A stretch of 37,994 nucleotides of DNA from NCBI GenBank assembly GCA_022769125.1, contig JALEKN010000004.1, positions 1 through 37,994 of the forward strand. The letters are read 5' to 3'. The position numbers and the translations under genes are program-made. The stretch comes from Agathobacter sp. (lineage in GTDB: Bacteria > Bacillota > Clostridia > Lachnospirales > Lachnospiraceae). Below the pieces are notes generated by a model. The model saw only the letters and a list, made by a program, of their open reading frames with translations. It had not been told where the DNA came from and searched no databases. This document shows positions 17,898-25,573 of the stretch, piece by piece (within the stretch, counting starts at the first letter, position 1; every line of letters starts with the position of its first letter).

Positions 17898-19550
17898 ATG
17901 CAAAAGAGATATCTGTTTTATTTTCTGATGGGTGCTGGTTTGTGTATGGGGATTACAACTGCAAAGCAACCAGTTATGGCAACTGAGGTAGAGACCACTG
18001 CTGAGACAGAAAACATGACAGAAGCGGAGAGTACAACAGAAGCGGCGATTACGGAAACACCGGAGGTTGTAATCACAACCGAGGTGGATGATGCGGCAGA
18101 TGAAACCAACGCAAACACAGTAGACGAAGAAAACTCAGCCGCGACAGGTGCTGATGACACAGCGGATGAAGAGAATGCAGCCGACACAACTACAGTGGAC
18201 GCAGAGAATATAACTGACGCAGCAGAGGCAGCTGCAGAAGATGAAGGAAACACAACCAACGCAGCAGACAATGTGGAAACTGTAAACAATACAGAGGAAG
18301 CAGAAACCACAACAGAAGAAGCAACAGAGACAGAGGATACAACTGAGGAAACGGATGTGGCAACATTTGCAGATCCTTCGGCGAATGCTCTTTACAGCGG
18401 TATTCAGATTGACGGAGATTTCAGTGATTGGGCGGCAATCGACAAGGTTTATGATTTCAATACCAATCTGACGGAAGCTGCCATGATCTGGGATCATGAC
18501 TATGTATATCTGTATTTAAAAGAGGGTGTGAAAGGCCCGGAAGGCTGGGAGATGTATGAGGGTAATATCCATGCGGCAACGCCGTATTCGAACGGCAATT
18601 TCTGCATTGAGACAAATACCGGATACAAGTCAAGCGTTCAGGTGCTTGGCCCAAACAGCGGCAAGGTGACAGCGAAAGTAAACGACACTTATGTTGATAT
18701 CGCATATGCAAAGCATACATATGAGATCGCCATCCCGGTGTCAGCTTTAAAGGGATATAATGACAAGACTTCTTCCTTAAATTTCGGAACGATGGGAAGC
18801 TGGAATGATACTCCGAATTATGTTATGACCGGGGTAAGCCATTGGAATCCGGATGCCGGCGATTCTGGTTCTGCCGGCGGAGATTCGGGAGATAAGGGAG
18901 ACAGCGGCTCTGATCTTTACGATAAGACCACCTATATCAAGTATGATTATGATTTTTCCGATTGGGATGATTATCCGCATCATACAATCGACTATTCGAC
19001 CGGTGGTGCGCATGGCGCGGATGCAGAAGGTGCTTTGTATTCGGACGGAGATTACCTGTATGGGCATATTAAGTATTATGGCGGATATTACCCGGACATT
19101 TTTGGTTTCTTTGAGCTTGCAATCAACGAGAAGTATCACAGTGTCCTGTACTTAAATGCGAGAGCAGTGGACAATGATGGCAATATATTATGGCATTATG
19201 ATACAAGCCATCTGGATCCGGGAACCTATGAATTCCATATTTTCGGACCGGGAACCATTGACGGAGGGGCATGGGGAACTGATTATGGCCTGCTCTATAT
19301 TGAATTGCAGGGAAACGGAAGAGTCAATGCAGAGTTCCGGCTTGACCAGAGCAAGATTGCTCATTTTTACAAGTGTGATCAGACCGATATTAAGTCTCTT
19401 GATATGAGATTTATCCGGATCGGTGATAAGTGGATTTCCTGCGCGGGTACCTCAACCGGACCAATCCTTGGCATGGCGATCAGTGGTATTTCAGTGCTTC
19501 TTGGCATGTGTTTTTATAATCGGAAGAAGAAGAGAGGAACTGCAGCATGA
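17898..19550 (+). CDS. Secreted Firmicu-CTERM protein, presumed XrtG substrate
   Basis: Surface protein with a signal peptide (MQKRYLFYFLMGAGLCMG, cleavage near Ala32) and an acidic Thr/Glu/Ala low-complexity stalk (about 33-155). Two related modules follow, each opening with a DFSDW motif (about residues 172-178 and 351-356); these resemble CBM9-like or DOMON-like beta-sandwich domains that often bind sugars (family-level guess). The C-terminus has W-x-x-CAGTSTGP, a membrane helix (about 520-538) and the basic tail RKKKR. This tripartite tail matches the Firmicu-CTERM signal found with exosortase XrtG. The ATG at 17898 follows GGAGG and gives a proper signal peptide; GTG at 17886 is an alternative. 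The stop overlaps the XrtG start by ATGA, so enzyme and substrate are translationally coupled. Confidence 0.85.
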   Translation: MQKRYLFYFLMGAGLCMGITTAKQPVMATEVETTAETENMTEAESTTEAAITETPEVVITTEVDDAADETNANTVDEENSAATGADDTADEENAADTTTVDAENITDAAEAAAEDEGNTTNAADNVETVNNTEEAETTTEEATETEDTTEETDVATFADPSANALYSGIQIDGDFSDWAAIDKVYDFNTNLTEAAMIWDHDYVYLYLKEGVKGPEGWEMYEGNIHAATPYSNGNFCIETNTGYKSSVQVLGPNSGKVTAKVNDTYVDIAYAKHTYEIAIPVSALKGYNDKTSSLNFGTMGSWNDTPNYVMTGVSHWNPDAGDSGSAGGDSGDKGDSGSDLYDKTTYIKYDYDFSDWDDYPHHTIDYSTGGAHGADAEGALYSDGDYLYGHIKYYGGYYPDIFGFFELAINEKYHSVLYLNARAVDNDGNILWHYDTSHLDPGTYEFHIFGPGTIDGGAWGTDYGLLYIELQGNGRVNAEFRLDQSKIAHFYKCDQTDIKSLDMRFIRIGDKWISCAGTSTGPILGMAISGISVLLGMCFYNRKKKRGTAA

Positions 19551-20143
19551 GTGTAATGCTGGGAATCATCTTAGCTATCGTATGGCTCTTTTTCCTTCAT
19601 GTGATGCGGCAGGCAAATCTGAAGGCATGGAAATTCATATGGGGAAGCTGTGGATTGTTTGTCCTTATGATGATATTTGTCCGGCCGTATTTTACGGAGC
19701 CATTGGCGAAGGTTGTCGCGTCCATTGCCGGAGTATTCGGTAATCTGACGGGGATGTATTCGTCGTTTTTTAAGTATGGTGTTATTTTCGTGGATTCCGC
19801 GTCCGGGTCGATTTCACTTCTGATCGACTTCGAATGCTCCGGAATTCTCGAGATCATGGCTTTTCTGGCGCTGCTTGCTTTTTATGATGTATATACCGTG
19901 TATGAGCGGATCCTGATTGGACTTGTGGGGACGGCTTATATCATTTTAGCGAATGCGCTGCGTATTTTTATTATCTGCACGATTATCTATTTTAACGGCA
20001 TTTCCGCATACAGCTTTGCACATACCATTGTCGGGCGTGTGGTGTTCTATGGATTGTCGGTTATTTTGTACTTTATTGTATTTACCAAGGGACATATTCG
20101 TCGCCAAAAGGTGGGGAACTTTACTTATGGAATGGATAAGTAG
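19547..20143 (+). CDS. xrtG: Exosortase family protein XrtG
   Basis: Polytopic membrane transpeptidase-like enzyme expected to cut and process the C-terminal tail of the preceding protein. The exosortase catalytic set is visible: Cys97 in FECSGI, Arg139 in NALRI and His159 in FAHTIVGR, each in or near membrane segments. About six helices in 198 residues fits the short Gram-positive XrtG form. It overlaps the substrate gene by four bases and the glycosyltransferase gene by 17. In the family, XrtG genes co-occur with a GT2 enzyme and a 6-pyruvoyl-tetrahydropterin-synthase-related protein, exactly as here. The target linkage and product are not known to me. Confidence 0.92.
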   Translation: MSVMLGIILAIVWLFFLHVMRQANLKAWKFIWGSCGLFVLMMIFVRPYFTEPLAKVVASIAGVFGNLTGMYSSFFKYGVIFVDSASGSISLLIDFECSGILEIMAFLALLAFYDVYTVYERILIGLVGTAYIILANALRIFIICTIIYFNGISAYSFAHTIVGRVVFYGLSVILYFIVFTKGHIRRQKVGNFTYGMDK

Positions 20144-21500
20144 ACTTTCAAATTCGTTTCTGTTTTGGGCAGCATGGATTATCATTCCGCTTTTGATGGA
20201 GATTATTCCGTCAATTGGAAGCTTTCTTCTTTTGCTCCGCAAGCAAAAGAAGAACCCAAAGGCAGAGCTGACATATTACCCGGAGATCACTCTGATGATT
20301 CCGGTATATAATTCGGAGAAAACGCTTGCTGCCTGTATCGGTTCGATCAATGACAGCTTTTATCCGAATGACAGAATTCATGTATATCTGATCAACAATC
20401 AAACCAAGGACAACAGCTTCTCGGTTTTCTGCGAATGTCAAAACAAATACCCGGATCTTATCATGCAGTGGCTCAACGCCAAACAGGGAAAGTCTAAGGC
20501 TTTGAACATGGCGTTATTCAATAGCGGGGGCAAGTATATTATCAATATTGATAGTGATGGCTTGCTGGAACCCTCTGCGCTTAAGAACCTTGTGGCGAAG
20601 TTCGAGGCGAATCCGCAGATTCAGTGTATGACCGGAGCAATACTGATCGATCCCGAACAGATTGAGGAGTATCCTTGGATATTTCCGAAGCTGTTGCGCA
20701 AAACGGAGTTCATGGAATATGCACAGGCATTTCTGGCAGGACGCAATTATGCTTCAGAGACGAACTCGGTTTATACGTTGTCCGGGGCATTTTCTGCATT
20801 CCGCAAGTCTGCGGTGCTAAGCTCACATATGTATAATACAGATACCATCTGTGAGGACACGGAGATCACATTCCAGATGCGCTACAACAAAAAGACGCGG
20901 GTTGACATCTGCACGGATGCCATCTTTTTTGTGGATCCGATCGAGGACATGAACAAGCTTTATACCCAGAGACAGCGTTGGCAGAGGGGAAGCCTTGAGG
21001 TGTCTTCAATGTTTTTAAAGGACCGCATGAAACTTCGGAAAATGTTTATTGACCCGACTGTCCGGACGCTGGTGTATGACCATACATTTGCGTTTCCGCG
21101 GATGATCTGGTATCTGGCGCTGCTTTGTCTTTTGTTTTTGAATTATTCGTTTCATATGATTGTGCTTTCAGTGATTCTTTTGTTTGCGCTTTATTTTTTG
21201 ACCGGATTTTTCTACTATTTTTCAACACTTGGATTTTTGAAAGAATTTCCTGACATAAAGTCCTATTACAAAAAACAATGGTATGTGGTATTTCTGCTTC
21301 CGTTTTTTAATCTGCTGGTGTTCTTCATCCGTTTCGCGGGTATCATCAACAGCATCAATACAAACAGTGCATGGCGCACCAGAAACTTCACGGAAGAAAA
21401 GCGCGATTTTAAAAAGAATCTGCTTGCAGATCTGGCTATTTTTAAAAAGTGGATTACAGGAATCCGGGGCTGCGTAAATAACGGATCTGTAGATGAATAG
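20127..21500 (+). CDS. XrtG-associated GT2 glycosyltransferase, membrane bound
   Basis: Processive-type family 2 glycosyltransferase. An N-terminal membrane helix (about 10-36) is followed by the GT-A domain with PVYNSEKTL, DSD at 142-144, ED at 243-244 and QRQRW at 281-285, all the residues of an active hyaluronan/cellulose-synthase-like enzyme. About three C-terminal helices (335-410) could form an export channel. It probably makes or transfers a glycan linked to the sorted protein or the lipid carrier; the sugar is unknown. The ATG at 20127 gives a start inside the xrtG end and a natural membrane helix; the open frame extends upstream to 19953 only as an xrtG shadow. 457 residues. Confidence 0.9.
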   Translation: MEWISRLSNSFLFWAAWIIIPLLMEIIPSIGSFLLLLRKQKKNPKAELTYYPEITLMIPVYNSEKTLAACIGSINDSFYPNDRIHVYLINNQTKDNSFSVFCECQNKYPDLIMQWLNAKQGKSKALNMALFNSGGKYIINIDSDGLLEPSALKNLVAKFEANPQIQCMTGAILIDPEQIEEYPWIFPKLLRKTEFMEYAQAFLAGRNYASETNSVYTLSGAFSAFRKSAVLSSHMYNTDTICEDTEITFQMRYNKKTRVDICTDAIFFVDPIEDMNKLYTQRQRWQRGSLEVSSMFLKDRMKLRKMFIDPTVRTLVYDHTFAFPRMIWYLALLCLLFLNYSFHMIVLSVILLFALYFLTGFFYYFSTLGFLKEFPDIKSYYKKQWYVVFLLPFFNLLVFFIRFAGIINSINTNSAWRTRNFTEEKRDFKKNLLADLAIFKKWITGIRGCVNNGSVDE

Positions 21501-22614
21501 GTGTATGGCTGATAAGAAGATAAAAAATAATTGGGATACAACATATAAAATAAAAAAGAGTAAGCGTCAATTTCATCTGATTCTTGCTGCAACTGTCGCT
21601 GCTGTGCTTGCAATCACATTTGCCGGTGGGCTTCTGATGCGGCAGTACGAGATGGCAGCGCTTCGGGTATATGCCGAACAGCAGGATGCATATGTCCAGC
21701 TTGTTGTGGATCAGATCAATCTGCAGCCGGAGCGGACAGACGAGGAGATCATTTCTAAGATCGTTGGCACGCTTGACAGCGGAGACTCACATTACTGGAC
21801 ACTCGCAAAGGACGATACGCTCATATTTGTCAAGAACGTAACAGAGACAAACCGGTATCTGGGAATTCGCAATGATGAGTTTTATGGAACAAGTTCAGCG
21901 GCAAAGTTTATGGAGAAAATGACGCTGTACAGAGTCCAGCACGATATCATCTTTATCGATGGGGTACGTTTCGTGGCATCCGGCGTATTGTTTGAGTACA
22001 ATGACAGTTTCTACAAGATCTGTCTTTTGACAAATGAGACGGTTGTGCTTGACAACAATGACTTTTTGGCAACGAAGATCAATATGTGTATCTATGTGGT
22101 TCTTCTGATTCTGCTGATTCTTGTGGTTATGCTTGCGGCGGAGAATATGGTCCATAGGAGACAGATGCAGATTTTCCGGCTGGAACAGCGTATCCGTAAT
22201 CAGAACCTTCATATGGAGGAGCTGGAGAAAGAGCTTGACAGCGTGAATTCTTATGACAGCAGATGGAATCTGTATAACTATAAAATGCTTGGAAAGTTTG
22301 TGGAAGAGTTCGACAAAAAGGGCATAAAATGTGCAACATATGTATGCCTGCAATTCGCATCAGCTTCCGAACGCAAACAGTTTCTGGAAGATACACAGGT
22401 GCTTCTGGATGCATATATCCTCCGGTTTGACAAGTCCGATACGCAGCTTTCCCTTTTATTTGCCAAGGAAGGGGAGCCCGAGACGCTCAGGCAGCTTGCA
22501 AGAGCCGGAGTGACCGAGGATATGATCATTGAGCTAAGGCCGGTGGACTATGATTACAATGGACCACTTGCAGAACAATTAAAGGACTATATTGCGGAGA
22601 ATAATCATGGCTAG
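21493..22614 (+). CDS. XrtG-operon two-pass membrane protein with degenerate GGDEF-like domain
   Basis: Membrane helices lie at about residues 29-49 and 197-216. They enclose an extracellular domain of about 145 residues that could be a Cache-like sensor. A coiled coil (219-250) leads to a cytoplasmic domain starting YDSRWNLYNYKML. Its layout parallels a GGDEF domain (DxLTGLYNRR start, later RFDKSDTQLSLLF where GGDEF would be), but the catalytic signature is missing. I infer a receptor or scaffold, not an enzyme. It overlaps the GT2 gene by eight bases; ATG 21505 is an alternative start, as no strong RBS decides. Proteins of this type are known beside XrtG without a defined role. Confidence 0.7.
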   Translation: MNRCMADKKIKNNWDTTYKIKKSKRQFHLILAATVAAVLAITFAGGLLMRQYEMAALRVYAEQQDAYVQLVVDQINLQPERTDEEIISKIVGTLDSGDSHYWTLAKDDTLIFVKNVTETNRYLGIRNDEFYGTSSAAKFMEKMTLYRVQHDIIFIDGVRFVASGVLFEYNDSFYKICLLTNETVVLDNNDFLATKINMCIYVVLLILLILVVMLAAENMVHRRQMQIFRLEQRIRNQNLHMEELEKELDSVNSYDSRWNLYNYKMLGKFVEEFDKKGIKCATYVCLQFASASERKQFLEDTQVLLDAYILRFDKSDTQLSLLFAKEGEPETLRQLARAGVTEDMIIELRPVDYDYNGPLAEQLKDYIAENNHG

Positions 22615-23065
22615 TCGATTGAACAGGGTATACCGATTTAAGTTTTATTTAAATGCAAATCATTTTATCATCATCAATGGAGTGGAGGGTGAGACGCACC
22701 CGCACACCTGGGAGTTTACGGTTGACATTCTGATTGACAATAATGAGTTTGTCCAGTTTACGGAATATGAGAGTGCAATCAATGCGTTTCTGGACAAGTA
22801 TCAGAATCAGGTTATGAACGATTTTGCACCATTTGACCATCTGGTTCCGACACTCGAGAATATTTCGGAATATTTTATCTTGGAGATCCGCGATCTTGTT
22901 GAAAAGAGAAATGGTCATCTGATTAAGATGGAGAGCAGTGAGACTCCGACACGAAGCTATATTATCAGCTTTGAGGAGGACGAGGACTTTAGAAGACTTT
23001 CTGCTGCAAAGCGTCTGGAACATATTGATGAGACCGTAGAGAAGATCGTTGACAGATTGGTGTAG
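22607..23065 (+). CDS. 6-pyruvoyl-tetrahydropterin synthase-related protein (QueD-like), exosortase-associated
   Basis: A 152-residue tunnelling-fold (T-fold) protein. The zinc ligands correspond to His19, His31 and His33 (NANHF and THPHTW), the FDHL segment (76-79) and PTLEN (81-85) match the family, and Glu112 in SSETPT matches the substrate-anchoring Glu. The catalytic Cys that sits just before the HGH motif in PTPS and QueD is not present in VEGETHPH. It therefore probably does not make a normal pterin or queuosine intermediate. The ATG at 22607 has GGAG seven bases upstream and overlaps the previous gene by eight bases. Its repeated link to XrtG suggests a cofactor or sugar-like substrate step. 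Confidence 0.85.
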   Translation: MASRLNRVYRFKFYLNANHFIIINGVEGETHPHTWEFTVDILIDNNEFVQFTEYESAINAFLDKYQNQVMNDFAPFDHLVPTLENISEYFILEIRDLVEKRNGHLIKMESSETPTRSYIISFEEDEDFRRLSAAKRLEHIDETVEKIVDRLV

Positions 23066-23069
23066 TGAT

Positions 23070-25523
23070 ATGAAAAAGACAGTTGGAGTATTGGCAATGA
23101 CGGTTCTTTATGCGGTCATTGCCTTTTGTGTTGTATATAGTATTTATATTGGCGGCTATTATCCGCAAGGGTCGGATACCATGTGCCATCTGTATAAGGG
23201 AGAACAGCTGTTAAACAGTATCCGGTCCGGTAACTGGTATCCGCTTTATGACCAATATTGGTATAACGGTGTGCAGATGATGCGGTATTGGGCTCCGCTT
23301 CCGGTGTATGTGCTTGCGTTCTGCCAGTTCCTTGCGGGTGGAAATATGTTTGGCGGATATCTGGTATTCGTAGGGCTTGTTTTTTTCTTTGGCGCGTTGG
23401 TCTGGCTGTTTATCGGAATCAAAAAGGACCGCTTCTGGATGGGAAGCTTTCTGGGTATCCTGTGGTTTTTTATGCCGAACAACCTGTTTGCATTGTTTGA
23501 TGAAGGAAATCTGCCACGTTCCCTGTCCATGATTTTTCTGCCGCTTTTGATTTACTTTGTGAATGAATATATGGTGGAGGGTAAGTGGAAAAGGGCAATC
23601 GCGATCGTGCCGGTCTTTTTCCTGATTATCTTGTGCCATACCGGATATGCGGGAATGATTGCACTTGCGCTGTTATTGTTTTGCATTTTTTACCGGATTA
23701 TGTACAAGAACAGACGGCGTGTGCTTGGACTTATTGTGTCACTTCTGATACCATTTGCACTCACAGGCCTGTGGCTTGTCCCGTCTTTGAAAGGCGGAAT
23801 TTCTTCAACGGATAGTTCACAGGTTATGAAAGGCTTTTTCCAGGATGCCTTTATTTCGTTGAATCCATTGCTTCGATTGGATCCGCAGAATAAGTATTTC
23901 TATTTTGGAATCGCAGCCTTTCTGCTTGCAGTGTTCGGCCTTATTGCCGCAGGCAAAAAGACGCGTATCGGGATGTGGACAGCACTTGTGATCTTTATCT
24001 GTACAACCACTACGATGTATGATGTGCTGGTTCATCTTCCGGGAAGCCAGTATCTGTGGATGCTCCGGTTTATATCTATCGCACTCTGCATGATCCTGTA
24101 TGGTTTTTTGATCTGGAAATCCTTAAAGCCGGTGTATATCGTTATCGCGTGTGCGCTTTTGGTGCTTGATACGATTCCGTCTACGGTATATCTGCATTCG
24201 GATGGCAGCATGACGGCAGAGGAGCGAATGGAGAAAAATGCGGATGAACTGCTGATCACGGAAGCACGTAAACAGACGGTGCAGCGTGTGGCTTTGCTGG
24301 ATGCCAGCACACTCGGATCGTATGGTCAGTATCAGCTTACTGCACTTGATGGAAATTATGTTCACCAGACATTCGGTGCAGGCTGGCAGTCGGCGGCAAC
24401 CGCTTCCAACATCGTAAGCCTGAATGAAGCGGTAAGCTACGGGTACTATAGGTATCTGTTTGACCGATTGAAGGAGATGGGCGATGACACGGCTCTGATC
24501 CAGAAGCAGCAGCTTCGGTTTGGCGCGGATGATGTGGAGAGGCTGACCGCTGCTGCGGAAGAAAACGGATATGAACTGATTTCCCAGAACGAAGACTATG
24601 TGTTGTTTCATATGGATATTGCATCAGAGTTTGGCGTGATTTCCGATTACAGTGGAATCGCGGTCGGTGCGTTTGCACCGTTGATGTGCTATGTATATCC
24701 GGATCTGTGTGCCGGTGAATCAGATGTGATCAATGATTATACCTTTGAAGAATTATCGAAATACAAGGTTGTGTATCTTTCGGGTTTTTCATACACGGAT
24801 AAGGATGCTGCCGAGTCACTTTTGTATCAGCTTGCGGATGCGGGCGTACATATTGTGATTGCCGCAGACGGACTGCCGACAGAACGGACAACCGGACAGA
24901 AAGAATTCATGGGAGTAAACTGTCAGACTGTCACCTTCCAGAATGGTTATCCGATCCTGTATTACAAGAACAGGGAAGTTATTACGAACCTGTTTGCGGA
25001 AGGAAATGAGAAACGAAACGTCACTTACTTTTTGAATCTGCCTGAGACGGATGCATATTTTTATGACAACAATCAGGAGCTTGCATTTGTCGGGAAGGTT
25101 TACAACGGCAAGATCTCGTTTATCGGTCTGAATCTTCCGTATCACGTGTTTGAATCCATGGATGAAAATGCAAAATACATTATGGACTGTGAGCTTGGAA
25201 CATATTTAAATGAACTTCCGGACCGGAAGATTGTTCCAATTAGCGTAGAGACAGATGCCAAGGGTATCCGTATTACCTCGCCGGAGAATGGAGTCGGCAC
25301 AACTCTTGCCTACCACGACATCTTTTCCAGCCGGCAGCATATATACAGTCAGAACAATCTGTTATATGTGGATGAGGGTGAGACACAGATTACATTTTCC
25401 TATCCTTACTTTGCACAGGGACTTGCTGTCAGTCTATGCGGCTTGGCATGTTATGCAGCATTTATTATTTTTATGTGCCGCAGGCACGGGCACGAAGTTG
25501 ACAAACAAAGTGCCAATGTGTAG
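23070..25523 (+). CDS. PTPS-related polytopic membrane protein of the XrtG operon
   Basis: Large membrane protein (817 aa) with about ten helices in residues 8-380 and one more near the C-terminus (about 783-803). The first outer loop has GSDTMCHLYKGEQLLNSI followed by an aromatic WYPLYDQYWYNG segment, the pattern of YfhO/GT-C-like membrane proteins and of the family named 6-pyruvoyl-tetrahydropterin synthase related. GT-C enzymes use lipid-linked sugars and an acidic residue in this loop, so a lipid-dependent glycosyl transfer outside the membrane is plausible but unproven. The large loop 400-780 is predicted extracellular. ATG 23070 follows the previous stop by four bases. The leuS -35 box lies within its last codons. 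Confidence 0.8.
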   Translation: MKKTVGVLAMTVLYAVIAFCVVYSIYIGGYYPQGSDTMCHLYKGEQLLNSIRSGNWYPLYDQYWYNGVQMMRYWAPLPVYVLAFCQFLAGGNMFGGYLVFVGLVFFFGALVWLFIGIKKDRFWMGSFLGILWFFMPNNLFALFDEGNLPRSLSMIFLPLLIYFVNEYMVEGKWKRAIAIVPVFFLIILCHTGYAGMIALALLLFCIFYRIMYKNRRRVLGLIVSLLIPFALTGLWLVPSLKGGISSTDSSQVMKGFFQDAFISLNPLLRLDPQNKYFYFGIAAFLLAVFGLIAAGKKTRIGMWTALVIFICTTTTMYDVLVHLPGSQYLWMLRFISIALCMILYGFLIWKSLKPVYIVIACALLVLDTIPSTVYLHSDGSMTAEERMEKNADELLITEARKQTVQRVALLDASTLGSYGQYQLTALDGNYVHQTFGAGWQSAATASNIVSLNEAVSYGYYRYLFDRLKEMGDDTALIQKQQLRFGADDVERLTAAAEENGYELISQNEDYVLFHMDIASEFGVISDYSGIAVGAFAPLMCYVYPDLCAGESDVINDYTFEELSKYKVVYLSGFSYTDKDAAESLLYQLADAGVHIVIAADGLPTERTTGQKEFMGVNCQTVTFQNGYPILYYKNREVITNLFAEGNEKRNVTYFLNLPETDAYFYDNNQELAFVGKVYNGKISFIGLNLPYHVFESMDENAKYIMDCELGTYLNELPDRKIVPISVETDAKGIRITSPENGVGTTLAYHDIFSSRQHIYSQNNLLYVDEGETQITFSYPYFAQGLAVSLCGLACYAAFIIFMCRRHGHEVDKQSANV

Positions 25524-25526
25524 AAT
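25498..25526 (+). promoter_or_regulatory. Sigma-A promoter of leuS, inside the end of the previous gene
   Basis: TTGACA (25498-25503), exactly 17 bases, TAGAAT (25521-25526). The -10 box contains the TAG stop of the membrane protein gene. The leader is only about 40 bases, so there is no room for a T-box. Confidence 0.85.
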
Positions 25527-25573
25527 GAACGTATTGCTAATGAAAGATTAATAAAGATAAAAGAGGCGAAATT

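Noticed and set aside
19953..20126. 58-residue N-terminal extension of the GT2 protein
   Set aside because: It lies in the xrtG coding region in another frame; the ATG at 20127 gives the family-like N-terminus.
25527..25573. T-box leader for leuS
   Set aside because: Only about 40 bases separate the expected start site from the ATG, far too short.
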